This document shows positions 30,587 to 39,881 of a stretch of DNA of 64,000 nt, one piece after another; within the stretch, counting starts at the first letter, position 1, and the number at the start of each line of letters is the position of its first letter. Source of the stretch: Lysobacteraceae bacterium (GTDB lineage: Bacteria > Pseudomonadota > Gammaproteobacteria > Xanthomonadales > Rhodanobacteraceae); NCBI GenBank assembly GCA_004143945.1, contig SEHB01000002.1, forward strand, positions 372,001-436,000, given 5' to 3'. The position numbers and the translations under genes were made by a program. The notes under the pieces were generated by a model. The model was not told the DNA's origin, did no database searches, and saw only the letters and a program-made list of their open reading frames with translations.

Positions 30587-31039
30587 ATGCTGCCCCCGAT
30601 CCTCCTGCTCGCGCTCTGCGCGGCCCTGATCCTCGCCTTCGCCTCGGTGCGCCGCGTGCCCGAAGGCCAGGTGCACACGTTCCGGCGTGTCGATGGACAG
30701 CAGCGCCTGGTCGGTTCCGGCATGCATTTCGTGTTGCCGCTGGTCGAGCGTCTGTCGCGCAAGACGAGCCTCGCGGGCAGCTCGCTCGGCATCGACGGCC
30801 TGCAGCACGACGGGCGCCAGTACCGCGCCCAAGTCTGGTTCCAGGTCATCGATCCCGCGCTGGCCGGCGGCGTGCTCGACGAAATCGAGGAGGTGCTGCG
30901 TACCTCGATGCGTGGCTCCTTCGCCGCCGTCGGCGAGCCCGGTGCCGACGCGCGCGCGGCGCTGAAGCGCGCGCTCAACGAGCAGCTGCGCGCGCGCGGC
31001 CTGCTCGTCGCGCGCGTGGACCTCGCAGCGCAGGCCTGA
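30587..31039 (+). CDS. Short SPFH/band-7-like membrane protein
   Basis: 150 residues: one N-terminal membrane segment (LPPILLLALCAALILAFASV), then a region resembling the start of an SPFH domain (VPEGQVHTFRRVDGQQRLVG, then SGMHFVLPLVERLSRK). It ends in a helical tail. Typical stomatin/HflK-type proteins are twice this length, so most of the C-terminal half is missing. The ATG at 30587 is preferred because it begins the membrane helix; a GTG at 30533 would add 18 residues. A CGTTAG/CTAACG inverted repeat (30511-30533) lies upstream. It precedes rsmG-parA-parB by 67 bases. Function unknown. Confidence 0.7.
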   Translation: MLPPILLLALCAALILAFASVRRVPEGQVHTFRRVDGQQRLVGSGMHFVLPLVERLSRKTSLAGSSLGIDGLQHDGRQYRAQVWFQVIDPALAGGVLDEIEEVLRTSMRGSFAAVGEPGADARAALKRALNEQLRARGLLVARVDLAAQA

Positions 31040-31106
31040 TCGCCCGCGGTGGATTTTGCGCGCGCGCGCGCGGATACTGCGCGCCCCCGACTCGATGCGA
31101 ACCGCC

Positions 31107-31778
31107 ATGGCCGACCGCGATCCGTTGCGGCAGCGCCTCGGCGCCGGCCTCGCGGCGCTCCAGCTCGAACCCGCGCCCGACACCGTCGAACGCCTGCTCG
31201 ACTATCTCGAGCTGCTCGCGCGCTGGAATGCGACCTACAACCTCAGTGCGGTGCGCGACCCGCGCGAAATGGTCACGCGCCACCTGCTCGATTCGCTGAG
31301 CGTGTTGCCGCATGTCGTCGGCGAGCGGCTCGCCGACCTCGGCAGTGGCGCAGGCCTGCCCGGCATCCCGCTCGCGCTCGCGCGTCCCTCGCTCGCGGTG
31401 ACGCTCGTCGACTCCAACGGCAAGAAGACCCGCTTCCTGCGCGCTGCGGTGCGTGAACTCGGTCTCGCCAATGTCCAGGTGGACGAGTGTCGCGTCGAAC
31501 AGGCACACGGTCGATACGACTGCATCACCGCGCGTGCGTTCGCGTCCCTCGCCGACATGCTGGCCTGGGGCGGCCACCTGCTCGCCGCGGAAGGCCGCTG
31601 GCTCGCGCTCAAGGGGCGCGTCCCGCGCGAGGAGCTGGCCGCGCTGCCGGCCGGTTTCCGGGTCGAGGACGTGGTCGCGCTGCAGGTGCCCGGCTTGGAC
31701 GCGGAGCGCCATGTCGTGGTAATCAAGCGGGTCCGGAATGGCGCACCGGACATCCAGGGGTCGGCGGCACGCACATGA
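31107..31778 (+). CDS. rsmG: 16S rRNA (guanine-527-N7)-methyltransferase
   Basis: AdoMet-dependent methyltransferase acting on G527 of 16S rRNA. The 223-residue product has [20 protein letters not shown], then the AdoMet-binding [17 protein letters not shown] and [11 protein letters not shown]. These are typical RsmG (GidB) motifs. The usual partner mnmG is not upstream; the SPFH-like gene is. Start ATG 31107 is chosen, with ATG 31095 as an alternative. The stop overlaps the parA start (ATGA), so the two are translationally coupled. Confidence 0.94.
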   Translation: MADRDPLRQRLGAGLAALQLEPAPDTVERLLDYLELLARWNATYNLSAVRDPREMVTRHLLDSLSVLPHVVGERLADLGSGAGLPGIPLALARPSLAVTLVDSNGKKTRFLRAAVRELGLANVQVDECRVEQAHGRYDCITARAFASLADMLAWGGHLLAAEGRWLALKGRVPREELAALPAGFRVEDVVALQVPGLDAERHVVVIKRVRNGAPDIQGSAART

Positions 31779-32566
31779 CACGCATCATCGCAATCGCGAA
31801 CCAGAAGGGCGGGGTCGGCAAGACCACGACCGCGGTCAACCTCGCGGCCGCGCTCGCCGAGACGCGGCGCAAGGTGCTGCTGATCGATTTCGATCCGCAG
31901 GGCAACGCGACGATGGCCTCGGGCGTGGACAAGCGCACGGCCAAGCCGAACGGCTGCGAGGTGCTGCTGGACGAGGCGCCGATCGACTCGGCGATCGTCA
32001 CCACCGAAGGCGGCTTCGACCTCTTGCCCGGCAACGGCGACCTGACCGCGGCCGAACTCAAGCTCATGGACGCGCTCGCGCGCGAGTCGCGCCTCAAGGA
32101 GCAGCTCGCCAAGCTCGGCGAGCGCTACCACACGATCATCATCGACTGTCCGCCGACGCTGCACCTGCTCACGATCAATGCGCTGACTGCGGCGCACGGC
32201 GTGCTGATCCCGGTGCAGTGCGAATACTTTGCGCTCGAGGGACTGTCGAGCCTGCTCGACACGATCAAGGCGGTGCGCATGCGGCTGAACCCGAAGCTCG
32301 AGGTCGAGGGCCTGTTGCGCACGATGTACGACGCGCGCAACAACCTCGGCAACGAAGTTTCGCTGCAGCTCACCAAGCACTTCGGCGACAAGGTGCTGCG
32401 CTCGATCATCCCGCGCAACGTGCGCCTGGCCGAAGCGCCGAGCCACGGCAAGCCGATCAACCTCTACGACCGCGAGTCGCGCGGCGCGATCGCCTACCTC
32501 GGCCTTGCGGGCGAGATGCTGCGGCGCGAACGCGGGTCCGCCGCGTCCGCGACCGCCACGCCCTGA
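31775..32566 (+). CDS. parA: Chromosome-partitioning ATPase ParA (Soj)
   Basis: Deviant Walker ATPase that moves ParB-parS complexes to segregate the chromosome. The 263-residue product begins [20 protein letters not shown] with the signature KGGVGKT loop. It also has [27 protein letters not shown] and [16 protein letters not shown]. The lack of an N-terminal DNA-binding domain marks the chromosomal type. It overlaps rsmG by ATGA and is followed 24 bases later by parB; both parS-like sites lie in recF. Confidence 0.96.
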   Translation: MTRIIAIANQKGGVGKTTTAVNLAAALAETRRKVLLIDFDPQGNATMASGVDKRTAKPNGCEVLLDEAPIDSAIVTTEGGFDLLPGNGDLTAAELKLMDALARESRLKEQLAKLGERYHTIIIDCPPTLHLLTINALTAAHGVLIPVQCEYFALEGLSSLLDTIKAVRMRLNPKLEVEGLLRTMYDARNNLGNEVSLQLTKHFGDKVLRSIIPRNVRLAEAPSHGKPINLYDRESRGAIAYLGLAGEMLRRERGSAASATATP

Positions 32567-32590
32567 CGCCGACGTCCCGGAACCCACGCG

Positions 32591-33460
32591 ATGGCAGCCA
32601 AAAAACGACCTTCCAGCCTCGGCCGCGGCCTCGACGCCCTGCTCGGCGGCGGCGACGCGTCCGCGAACGCCGAGGCCGAAGGCGAACTGCGCACGCTCGC
32701 GACCACCTCGATCCAGCCCGGCCGCTACCAGCCGCGCCAGCGCTTCGACGCCGAACCGCTCGAGGAGCTGGCCGCCTCGATCCGCGCGCAGGGACTGATC
32801 CAGCCCGTGGTCGTGCGCGCGATCGCACGCGATCGCTACGAACTCATCGCGGGCGAGCGGCGCTGGCGCGCGGCGCAGCTGGCCGGGCTCGCGGAGATCC
32901 CGGCGCTGGTCAAGACCGTCGCCGACCAGGCGGCCGTCGCGATGGCGCTGATCGAGAACATCCAGCGCGAGGACCTCTCCCCGCTCGAAGAGGCGCAGGC
33001 GCTCGCGCGGCTGATCGAGGAATTCGGGCTCACCCACCAGCAGGTCGCGGACGCGGTCGGCCGCTCGCGCGCGGGCGTTTCGAACCTGTTGCGCCTGCTC
33101 GAACTGCCGGTCGCGATCAAGCGCCTGCTCGACGAGCGTCGCCTCGAGATGGGCCATGCGCGCGCGCTCGCGAGCCTGCCGGCCGCACGCGCGACCGCGC
33201 TCGCCGAGCAGGCAGTCGACCAGGGCTGGACCGTGCGCGAGCTCGAGGAGGCCGTCCGGCGCGCGACCGGTGCTGCGCCCGCGAAGCCGGCGCGTGCCGC
33301 TCCGAAGGCCGATCCGAACATCGATGCGCTCGAACGCGAGCTCGCGGCGAAGCTCGCGACCCGCGTCAAGCTCGCACATGGCCGCAACGGCCGCGGCAAG
33401 CTCGTGATCCACTACCACAGCGCCGACGAGCTCGAAGGCATCCTCGAGCGCATCCGCTGA
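32591..33460 (+). CDS. parB: Chromosome-partitioning protein ParB (Spo0J)
   Basis: Site-specific CTP-dependent DNA clamp that binds parS. The 289-residue product starts MAAKKRPSSLGRGLDALLGG, the chromosomal ParB N-terminus. It has the nuclease-like ParB/Srx motif (ELIAGERRWRAAQLAGL), the conserved MALIENIQREDLSPLEEAQA, the helix-turn-helix LTHQQVADAVGRSRAGVSNL, and a C-terminal dimerisation domain. Its likely targets are the 16-mers at 2327 and 2951. It is the last gene of the rsmG-parA-parB unit. Confidence 0.96.
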   Translation: MAAKKRPSSLGRGLDALLGGGDASANAEAEGELRTLATTSIQPGRYQPRQRFDAEPLEELAASIRAQGLIQPVVVRAIARDRYELIAGERRWRAAQLAGLAEIPALVKTVADQAAVAMALIENIQREDLSPLEEAQALARLIEEFGLTHQQVADAVGRSRAGVSNLLRLLELPVAIKRLLDERRLEMGHARALASLPAARATALAEQAVDQGWTVRELEEAVRRATGAAPAKPARAAPKADPNIDALERELAAKLATRVKLAHGRNGRGKLVIHYHSADELEGILERIR

Positions 33461-33585
33461 GGCGCTCGCACGCGACGCCCGGCCCCGCCGTCGGCTCCCC
33501 GCGGGCCGGTGCAATGTGTAAAGTCGTGCAACCGCGGGTCGCCCTCGCGGTACTCACCTTGGGTCCCACGCCAAGGAGTCGTCCC

Positions 33586-34341
33586 ATGCGCCTGCTCGCC
33601 CTCCCGGTCGCCCTCGCGGCCGCCTTCTGTGCCCTGCCGGTCCGCGCCGCGGACCATGTCGTCACCGCGTTCGCGGGTCCGTTCCGCTTCGAACCCGCCG
33701 ACCTCACGATCGCGCCGGGCGACACCGTGACCTTCGTGAACGGCGGTGGCTTCCACAACGTCGTCTCCGACCCGGGCTCGATCGTGACCTTCCGCTGCGC
33801 CGAAGGTTGCGACGGCGACGGCGGCAACGGCGATGCGAGCAGCAGCAACTGGAGCGCGACCGTCGCGTTCCCCGAAGCCGGCGTTGCGCCCTACTTCTGC
33901 GAGATCCACGGCGCCCCGGGCGGTGTCGGCATGTCCGGCGTGATCACGGTCGCCGAGGAAGTGCCGACGCCCGTGCTCGTGGTCGAGCCCGTCGCGCTCG
34001 AAGGAGCCGCCGACGCGGGTGCCAGCGTCACGGTCGGATTCGGCATTGCGAACGAAGGCGCAGCCGCGCTCGACTGGACCGCCGACACCGCCGAAACGGA
34101 CTGCGCGACGCCGGGGCTGGTGCCGTGGCTGTCGCTCGAGCCGGCCGCAGGCACGATCGGCATCGGTGGGCCCGCGGTGGCCGTCGAGGTCACGCTCGAC
34201 GCGGCCGCGCTCGATGTCGGCGTTTACAGCGCGAACGTCTGCGTCGGCAGCAACGATCCCGCCAACGCACTCTTGACGTTGCCGGTCACTTTCACCGTCA
34301 ATACGCCGGACCTCGTCTTCGCTGATGGTTTCGATGGCTGA
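33586..34341 (+). CDS. Exported plastocyanin-like copper protein with F-A-D-G-F-D tail
   Basis: 251 residues. A signal peptide (MRLLALPVALAAAFCALPVR, then AA) precedes a cupredoxin domain with all type-1 copper ligands visible: His in GGGFHNVVSD, then Cys, His and Met in PYFCEIHGAPGGVGMSG. The second half is a CARDB-like/Ig-like domain (VTVGFGIANEGAAALDWTAD) with a Cys pair. The protein ends DLVFADGFDG, the tail shared with two other exported proteins here. ATG 33586 has AAGGAG upstream; an ACCGCG/CGCGGT hairpin lies at 33531-33551. Only eight bases separate it from the sigma-factor gene, suggesting co-transcription. Confidence 0.85.
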   Translation: MRLLALPVALAAAFCALPVRAADHVVTAFAGPFRFEPADLTIAPGDTVTFVNGGGFHNVVSDPGSIVTFRCAEGCDGDGGNGDASSSNWSATVAFPEAGVAPYFCEIHGAPGGVGMSGVITVAEEVPTPVLVVEPVALEGAADAGASVTVGFGIANEGAAALDWTADTAETDCATPGLVPWLSLEPAAGTIGIGGPAVAVEVTLDAAALDVGVYSANVCVGSNDPANALLTLPVTFTVNTPDLVFADGFDG

Positions 34342-34349
34342 CGCGCGGC

Positions 34350-34913
34350 ATGCGGGACCCTGAAAGCCGGGACGGCGATGCCCGGTCTGTTGCCGGCGTG
34401 GGCGAACGCCGGCAACTGTTCGAGGCTCTCGTGCATGCGCATTCGAGCGAGCTCTATCGCTACGCATTCTGGCTGTGCGGCCAGGACGCGCTGGCGCAGG
34501 ACCTCGTGCAACAGACCTACCTGCGCGCGTGGCGTTCGCTCGATGCGCTGCGCGACGACGTCGCGGCCAAGTCGTGGCTCGCGACGATCCTGCGCCGCGA
34601 GCACGCGCGCCTGTACGAGCGCAAGCCGATGCCGGCCGTCGATCTCGACGGCGTCGAGCTTCGGGACGACGCGCCGGGCCCCGAACACCTCGGCGAAGAC
34701 GCGGTCCTGCGCGCCGCGATCGCGCGGCTCGAGCCGAAATACCGCGAGCCGCTCGTGCTGCAGGTGCTCGGCGGCTACTCCTGCAGCGAAATCGCGGCGC
34801 AGCTCGGCACCAGCGAGTCCGCCGTGATGACGCAGGTGTTCCGCGCACGCCAGAAGCTGCGCGCGATGCTCGACGGCCGCGACACGGAGGCATCGCCGCA
34901 TGGACTGCGTTGA
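34350..34913 (+). CDS. ECF-type RNA polymerase sigma factor
   Basis: 187-residue sigma-70-family factor. Region 2 is ELYRYAFWLCGQDALAQDLVQ with TYLRAWRSLDAL, and region 4 is YREPLVLQVLGGYSCSEIAA followed by GTSESAVMTQVFRARQKLR, a helix-turn-helix. Sigma1.1 and region 3 are absent, as in ECF factors. It overlaps the following membrane anti-sigma-like gene by 14 bases and follows the cupredoxin gene by eight. The regulon is unknown; control of envelope or copper-related genes is only a guess from the neighbours. Confidence 0.9.
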   Translation: MRDPESRDGDARSVAGVGERRQLFEALVHAHSSELYRYAFWLCGQDALAQDLVQQTYLRAWRSLDALRDDVAAKSWLATILRREHARLYERKPMPAVDLDGVELRDDAPGPEHLGEDAVLRAAIARLEPKYREPLVLQVLGGYSCSEIAAQLGTSESAVMTQVFRARQKLRAMLDGRDTEASPHGLR

Positions 34914-35634
34914 GTTCCGCCGCCAGCTCGGCGTGGCGCCGGAGGCGCTCGACGGGCGTGCACGCGCGCACCTGGCCGACTGCACGTCCGGATGCATCGA
35001 GGCTGCGGCCGAGGCGCGCGCGTTCGAGGCACGACTCGGGCGCACGCTCGCGGTACCGGTGCCACCAGCGCTGGCGCAGCGCCTGGAGGACCTGCCCGCG
35101 GCAAACCCGCAAACGCGCCGCCCTCGCGGCCGGCGCACCGCATGGATCGCGTTCGCCGCGGCGGCTGCGCTCGTGCTCGCATTCGGCCTCGCGCAGTGGC
35201 GGCGCAACGCGGTCCCGTTGGCCGACCTCGTCGTCGCGCACGTGACCTCACCCGACGAGCGCGCCGCCTGGAGCCTGCGCGAACCGGTCGCGGCCGGCGA
35301 GGTCGAAGCCGCGTTCGCCGACCGCGGCGTCCGGCTCGCGGGCACGCCGCCGGCCGGCGTCGCCTATGTCGCGCTATGCGGCATCGGCAGCCGGCCGATC
35401 GTGCACATGCTGATGCCCGAGCAGGGCCGACCGGTCTCGGTGTTGTACCTGCCGCGCTACGCGATCGCGGCGCCGGCCGCGTTCCGCCAGGAAGAACTCA
35501 ACGGGCGCACCGTGCAGGTCGGCGACGGCACGCTGGTCCTGCTCGCGCGCGGCACGCAGCGATTCGACGCGATCGAGCACGCGTGGCGCGACGCGATCGA
35601 GGGTCCCGCGCAGATTGCCGCAGGCAGCCACTGA
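34900..35634 (+). CDS. Putative membrane anti-sigma factor (DUF3379-like)
   Basis: 244 residues with a cytoplasmic N-terminus containing Cys/His residues (MDCVEFRR..., AHLADCTSGC). One membrane helix (TAWIAFAAAAALVLAFGLAQ) sits near residue 85. A ~130-residue periplasmic domain follows, with VAYVALCGIGSRPIVHMLMP. This layout, together with a 14-base overlap with an ECF sigma gene, fits an anti-sigma factor of the DUF3379 type. It would hold the sigma factor at the membrane until a periplasmic signal. Binding is inferred, not shown. Confidence 0.78.
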   Translation: MDCVEFRRQLGVAPEALDGRARAHLADCTSGCIEAAAEARAFEARLGRTLAVPVPPALAQRLEDLPAANPQTRRPRGRRTAWIAFAAAAALVLAFGLAQWRRNAVPLADLVVAHVTSPDERAAWSLREPVAAGEVEAAFADRGVRLAGTPPAGVAYVALCGIGSRPIVHMLMPEQGRPVSVLYLPRYAIAAPAAFRQEELNGRTVQVGDGTLVLLARGTQRFDAIEHAWRDAIEGPAQIAAGSH

Positions 35635-35706
35635 ATCGGACCTGCGCCGCCGGAGCGGCCAGGGATCGGCGATAATCGGCCCATTCCGCGCGAAGCCATC
35701 GATCCC

Positions 35707-36423
35707 ATGCCCGAGTTGTCCGTCGTCGTGCCGGTGTTCAACGAGCAGGACAACATCCCGCCGCTGGTCGCGGAGATCGTGGCGGCGCTGCGCGGTCGCG
35801 TCGATTTCGAGATCGTCTATGTCGACGATGCGAGCCGGGACGGCTCGATCGCGGTACTCACCGAGGCGAAGCAGGCGCACCCGGAGCTGCGCGTGGTCGC
35901 GCACGCGAGCCAGAGCGGGCAGAGCACCGCGATCCGCAACGGCGTCAGGGCCGCGCGCGGACGCTGGATCGCGACGCTCGACGGCGATGGCCAGAACGAT
36001 CCGGCCGACATCCCGAAACTGCTCGCGATGCGGGATGAATCACCTGCGGTGATCAAGCTCTATGCGGGCTGGCGCGTGAACCGCCAGGATTCGGGCAGCA
36101 AGCGCTGGGCCTCGAAGTGGGCGAACGCGATCCGCTCGCGCCTGCTGCGCGACGAGACGCCCGACACCGGCTGCGGCATCAAGCTGTTCGAGCGCGATGC
36201 GTTCCTGGACCTCCCCTACTTCGACCACATGCACCGCTACCTGCCCGCGCTGATGCAGCGCGCGGGCTGGCAGGTGCGCAGCGTGCCGGTCAACCACCGC
36301 GCGCGTGGCGCCGGCGTGTCCAAGTACAACAACCTCAACCGCGCGCTCGTCGGCATCGCGGACCTGCGCGGCGTCGCCTGGCTGATCCGCCGTTCCCGCC
36401 GCACCGAAACCCGCGAACTGTAG
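35707..36423 (+). CDS. Glycosyltransferase family 2 (dolichol-phosphate-mannose-synthase-like)
   Basis: 238-residue GT-A fold enzyme. [51 protein letters not shown] and [12 protein letters not shown] give the nucleotide-sugar site with the DGDGQNDP metal-binding motif. [14 protein letters not shown] and [13 protein letters not shown] follow. It resembles polyprenyl-phosphate glycosyltransferases without the C-terminal membrane helices of ArnC/GtrB. The stop codon TAG is itself part of a REP-like element. The acceptor is unknown. Confidence 0.88.
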   Translation: MPELSVVVPVFNEQDNIPPLVAEIVAALRGRVDFEIVYVDDASRDGSIAVLTEAKQAHPELRVVAHASQSGQSTAIRNGVRAARGRWIATLDGDGQNDPADIPKLLAMRDESPAVIKLYAGWRVNRQDSGSKRWASKWANAIRSRLLRDETPDTGCGIKLFERDAFLDLPYFDHMHRYLPALMQRAGWQVRSVPVNHRARGAGVSKYNNLNRALVGIADLRGVAWLIRRSRRTETREL

Positions 36424-36444
36424 GAGCGGCGCAGCCGCGACCGT
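36420..36444. repeat. REP-like hairpin overlapping the glycosyltransferase stop codon
   Basis: GTAGGAGCGGCGCAGCCGCG followed by ACCGT: a GCGGC-GCA-GCCGC hairpin with the same GTAGGAGCG start as the element at 17472. It probably forms the 3' end of the glycosyltransferase transcript. The rest of the 298-base gap to rpmB holds the rpmB promoter and an untranslated leader. Confidence 0.65.
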
Positions 36445-36529
36445 CCAGCCAGGATCTCGCTGCGCCCATCGGCAAGCCACCGCCCCGGTGATGGACCGCG
36501 ACCTACCGCGGGACCTCGCATCCGCCCAC

Positions 36530-36558
36530 TTGCCGCAAACCCCTGATTCCGCTATAAA
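36530..36558 (+). promoter_or_regulatory. Sigma-70 promoter for rpmB-rpmG
   Basis: TTGCCG at 36530-36535 and TATAAA at 36553-36558 with the ideal 17-base spacer. It leaves a leader of about 155 bases before the rpmB ATG, containing GGCCACCGTCCTGGCCAAGG-type inverted repeats. That suggests possible post-transcriptional control. Confidence 0.75.
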
Positions 36559-36721
36559 GCGCGGCTCCCTGCTCGCTTCTCGCCCTCCCGGGCGCGCGGA
36601 AACGGTCGTGCGGTCCGCCCCGCGTCGAAGCCATCGGGACTTCCAGCATCGCACGGCGCATCGCCGCCGCTGGGCCGCCACCGTCCTGGCCAAGGACGGA
36701 ACAGCAACGACGAGGTTCGCA

Positions 36722-36958
36722 ATGGCCAAGGTCTGCCAGGTCACCGGAAAGGGCACCCAATCCGGCAACAATGTTTCACACGCCAACAACAAGACGCGGC
36801 GCCGCTGGCTGCCGAACCTGCACGAGCGCCGCTTCTGGGTGCCCAGCGAGAACCGCTGGATCTCCCTGCGCGTGTCCAGCCACGGGCTGCGCACGATCGA
36901 CAAGAAGGGCATCGAAGTCGTCGTTGCCGAGCTGCGCAAGCGCGGCGAAAAGGTCTGA
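36722..36958 (+). CDS. rpmB: 50S ribosomal protein L28
   Basis: Large-subunit ribosomal protein. The 78-residue product begins [20 protein letters not shown] and contains [20 protein letters not shown], the standard L28 sequence. It is followed after 13 bases by rpmG, the usual pair. The frame is open well upstream, but the leader has no homology and the promoter lies inside it. Confidence 0.97.
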   Translation: MAKVCQVTGKGTQSGNNVSHANNKTRRRWLPNLHERRFWVPSENRWISLRVSSHGLRTIDKKGIEVVVAELRKRGEKV

Positions 36959-36971
36959 GGAGTAGAGCACC

Positions 36972-37136
36972 ATGGCATCCAAGCGCGACAAGATCCGTCT
37001 GATCTCCTCGGCCGGCACCGGCCACTTCTACACCACCGACAAGAACAAGAAGAACACGCCGGAAAAGATGGCGGTCAAGAAGTACGACCCGGTCGTGCGC
37101 AAGCACGTCGAGTACAAGGAAGGCAAGATCAAGTGA
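36972..37136 (+). CDS. rpmG: 50S ribosomal protein L33
   Basis: Large-subunit ribosomal protein of 54 residues: [20 protein letters not shown], then [20 protein letters not shown] and [14 protein letters not shown]. It is the Cys-free (zinc-independent) form of L33. GGAG precedes ATG 36972. It is the second gene of the rpmB-rpmG operon and is followed by a strong intrinsic terminator. Confidence 0.96.
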   Translation: MASKRDKIRLISSAGTGHFYTTDKNKKNTPEKMAVKKYDPVVRKHVEYKEGKIK

Positions 37137-37188
37137 CGCCTTTGCGATGGCGGCCCTCCGGCTCCTGCCGGCGTTGAGTGCCATCGAG

Positions 37189-37218
37189 AAAACCCGCCCA
37201 TGTGGCGGGTTTTTCTTT
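37189..37218 (+). terminator. Intrinsic terminator of rpmB-rpmG
   Basis: AAAACCCGCC (37189-37198), loop CATGT, then GGCGGGTTTT (37204-37213), followed by TCTTT. This is a perfect 10-bp stem with a U-rich tail, a textbook rho-independent terminator. Confidence 0.92.
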
Positions 37219-37292
37219 GCCTGACTTTGCATGCGCGGTAACCTCGAGGAGGCAGGCTGCGCGCATCCACGCGGCCGCGGGGGAATTCGCGC

Positions 37293-39881
37293 ATGCCGGT
37301 CGCCAAAGGATCCACGTTGCTTGTCGCGTTCGTGATGGTCACCGCCGCGCCAACGGCGCCGGCCTCCGGTCCGCCCGTCCTGTGGCGCAGCGACTGGTAC
37401 ACCACCGCGCCGCTCACGTTGAACCACAACGACTTGTCGGTACGAGACCGGCTTGGTTCCATCGGCTTCGCCGCGAATCGCGATGTCGTGCTGACGGCGC
37501 CGTCACGGCAGATGTTCGGCAGTGGTGACTATCTCCAAGTCGTGCGGTTGCGCCCGGACGGTTCCGTGCGCTGGGCCGGTACGTTCGGTGAATACGCGGG
37601 CAGCGCGCATGTGAGCGCGACATTGGCGGACGCCGACGGGAGCGCGACGATCCTCGCGCGGGTCGGTGAACCAACCATGATCGTTCGGTTCGCCCCGAAC
37701 GGGGACTACTCCTGGTACCGATTCCTGTCCGCCGCCTGGGTCGCGCGCGCGTCTGCGACCCGACTCGCGGCGGCGAGTTGCCGCCAGCTCAGCGTGCTGG
37801 ACGCAGCGAGCGGAAACATCGTATGGCAACGACCGCTGGGGACGTCCGAATGCGTACGGAACGGCTTGCTGGTCGACGCAGAGGGCAATCTCTACGTCGC
37901 GTCAGGTCTTCGACGCGACGGACTACTGCGAATCAGGTTGGCCAAGTTCGATGCCACAGGCAATGAGTTGTGGCATGTGGAACGGGCGGCTGCCGAGGCC
38001 GGCGGTCTCGCGGGAATCGGCCCATCACTGGTTTACCTCGCCGTGTCGGATGAACTCGAGGCCTTGCGTATCAGCGACGGATCGCCGGCATGGAGCGCAC
38101 CGTCCCGGCGCGTCCTGATGGGCGCGGGAACGAACCCGGAACCCATCGTCATCGAACCGCAGTCCATCACTCGACTGGACGCCGATACCGGAAAGCCCCG
38201 ATGGACGACGCCCTTGTCGGACGTCGGGCTGGCACGAGTGGTAACGGGTTCTCTCTTGCTCGAATGCGGTACGCGGCGATGCCGATTGGACCTGGAAAGT
38301 GGCTTCATCGTCTGGGATGTCCCGGACGAAACAGGCGATCGAGCGTGGCTGGCGTTCGGCGACCCCTACACGAATACGGTGCGCGCCATCGCTCGGCCCT
38401 ACTCGAGCGCATCGGTCGCGGCGCCCTACCTCGACTATCGAATCGATTTCGAAAACGGGCAGATCGTGGCGCAGCTCCCGGCCGTGGAGTTGCCGCAGGG
38501 CGTGGACTCGACCTCTGCCTTGGACGCGGACGGCGACGTGATGGAGTTTGCACTGAGCCAGCAACCGACATACCCGGCGTTGCACCTGCGTCGCGTCCAT
38601 GCGACCACCGGGGCGACACTCTGGGAACAACGCAGCTTGCTGGACGACCTCGGACCGGAGGCCTCGGTCGAACTCCAGCAGGGCAGCATGGCGACGGCGG
38701 GCGACCAGATCGCGGTCGTCGTGCCGCTTTCGAACTACCCCTGGTCCTCGAGTTGCGGCCCAGCCGGCGCACACGTGGCGACCTACGACCGCATCAGTGG
38801 CGCATTGCGATGGAAGCGCTTGTTGCGCGATCCCGACCAGTCATGCACTGAAGTCTCGTCGCCAGCGCTGGACGTGAAGGGCAACGTGTTCGTTTCCGTC
38901 GCTGCGAGAGTCGCTTGCGACCCCGCGCCGCGGACGGACTGCCAGCGTCGCAGCTTGTACAAATTGGGGGGCCTCGACGGCGACGTGATCTGGCGAGTCG
39001 ATGAGGACCTGCAAGGTCTCGAATACGGGTCACCCAGCGATCCGAAGGACGTCCATATCGTCGGCGACGACCCGGTCGTCATGGGGCCATTCGCCGCGGA
39101 ATCGGCGACATTGCGGCGATACTCGGGTTCGGACGGCTCGGTTCGCTGGTCCTCGTTCGAATTTGCCGACACGCATGATCAGTCGTGGATGATCGAGCGC
39201 ATCGATGAGGGTCACGTGATCTTCCGGGCACGCGACGCCGCATCAGGGGAACGGATCACGGCGAAGATCGACTTGATGACGGGTGCCACCTTGTGGAGAG
39301 CCACATCCGATCCCTCGCCGGCGCCGTCCTGCGAGTCATACGATTCCTGCCTCCTCGGCAGCAACGCAATGGTCATGCCGGACGGTGACGTGCTGCGCGG
39401 CATCCAGTTGAACTGGATGCCGTGGCTTTCACTCGAGCGCAATGACGGTAGCGGCATCATTGAACGATGGCAGGCCTCGCCCGGTTCAGCGCACATCGAT
39501 TCCGGCATCACGCGGATCCTGCGCGATCCCGACGGCTTGCGCGCGACGCTGAGGCGCGCAAGCGCGGCCAGCAGGAATGAGCCTGGTGGCGACGGTCGAT
39601 GCCCCCACGGGGCTTCTCCGTGGTCAACAGGCGCTGCATGGCGCCACTTTCGACCGGATGCAGGGGGAGGTCTTGTTCGGTCCGCTGGCACTGCCATCGG
39701 CCGACCGGATGCTCGCGACGAGTTCTTCCGGTGGCTCGTCGGCCCCACCCACCAGCGGTCTCGCCCGGCTGGATACGACTGCGGAAGCACGAGGAAACCT
39801 CAAGGTGGTGGCCGAGATCGACACTCGCGTATCGCTTGGCGCGAGCCTGCCGATCATCGTGAGGGCGGAATACGAGGGTGA
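37293..39881 (+). CDS. Exported PQQ-type beta-propeller protein, main part (C-terminus frameshifted)
   Basis: 862 codons with a signal-like N-terminus (STLLVAFVMVTAAPTAPASG). Repeated blades of the PQQ/quinoprotein propeller type follow: VLDAASGNIVWQRPLG, ALRISDGSPAWSAPS, RLDADTGKPRWTTPL, TYDRISGALRWKRLL, KIDLMTGATLWRATS. No PQQ-binding catalytic set is evident, so a structural or binding role is likelier. After about codon 755 (39555-39580) the sequence loses the pattern and becomes Arg/Pro/Gly-rich, while the matching continuation is in another frame (39577-40203). The real product is probably ~970 residues, or the gene is broken. A GGGGGAA ribosome-binding site precedes ATG 37293. Confidence 0.75.
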   Translation: MPVAKGSTLLVAFVMVTAAPTAPASGPPVLWRSDWYTTAPLTLNHNDLSVRDRLGSIGFAANRDVVLTAPSRQMFGSGDYLQVVRLRPDGSVRWAGTFGEYAGSAHVSATLADADGSATILARVGEPTMIVRFAPNGDYSWYRFLSAAWVARASATRLAAASCRQLSVLDAASGNIVWQRPLGTSECVRNGLLVDAEGNLYVASGLRRDGLLRIRLAKFDATGNELWHVERAAAEAGGLAGIGPSLVYLAVSDELEALRISDGSPAWSAPSRRVLMGAGTNPEPIVIEPQSITRLDADTGKPRWTTPLSDVGLARVVTGSLLLECGTRRCRLDLESGFIVWDVPDETGDRAWLAFGDPYTNTVRAIARPYSSASVAAPYLDYRIDFENGQIVAQLPAVELPQGVDSTSALDADGDVMEFALSQQPTYPALHLRRVHATTGATLWEQRSLLDDLGPEASVELQQGSMATAGDQIAVVVPLSNYPWSSSCGPAGAHVATYDRISGALRWKRLLRDPDQSCTEVSSPALDVKGNVFVSVAARVACDPAPRTDCQRRSLYKLGGLDGDVIWRVDEDLQGLEYGSPSDPKDVHIVGDDPVVMGPFAAESATLRRYSGSDGSVRWSSFEFADTHDQSWMIERIDEGHVIFRARDAASGERITAKIDLMTGATLWRATSDPSPAPSCESYDSCLLGSNAMVMPDGDVLRGIQLNWMPWLSLERNDGSGIIERWQASPGSAHIDSGITRILRDPDGLRATLRRASAASRNEPGGDGRCPHGASPWSTGAAWRHFRPDAGGGLVRSAGTAIGRPDARDEFFRWLVGPTHQRSRPAGYDCGSTRKPQGGGRDRHSRIAWREPADHREGGIRG

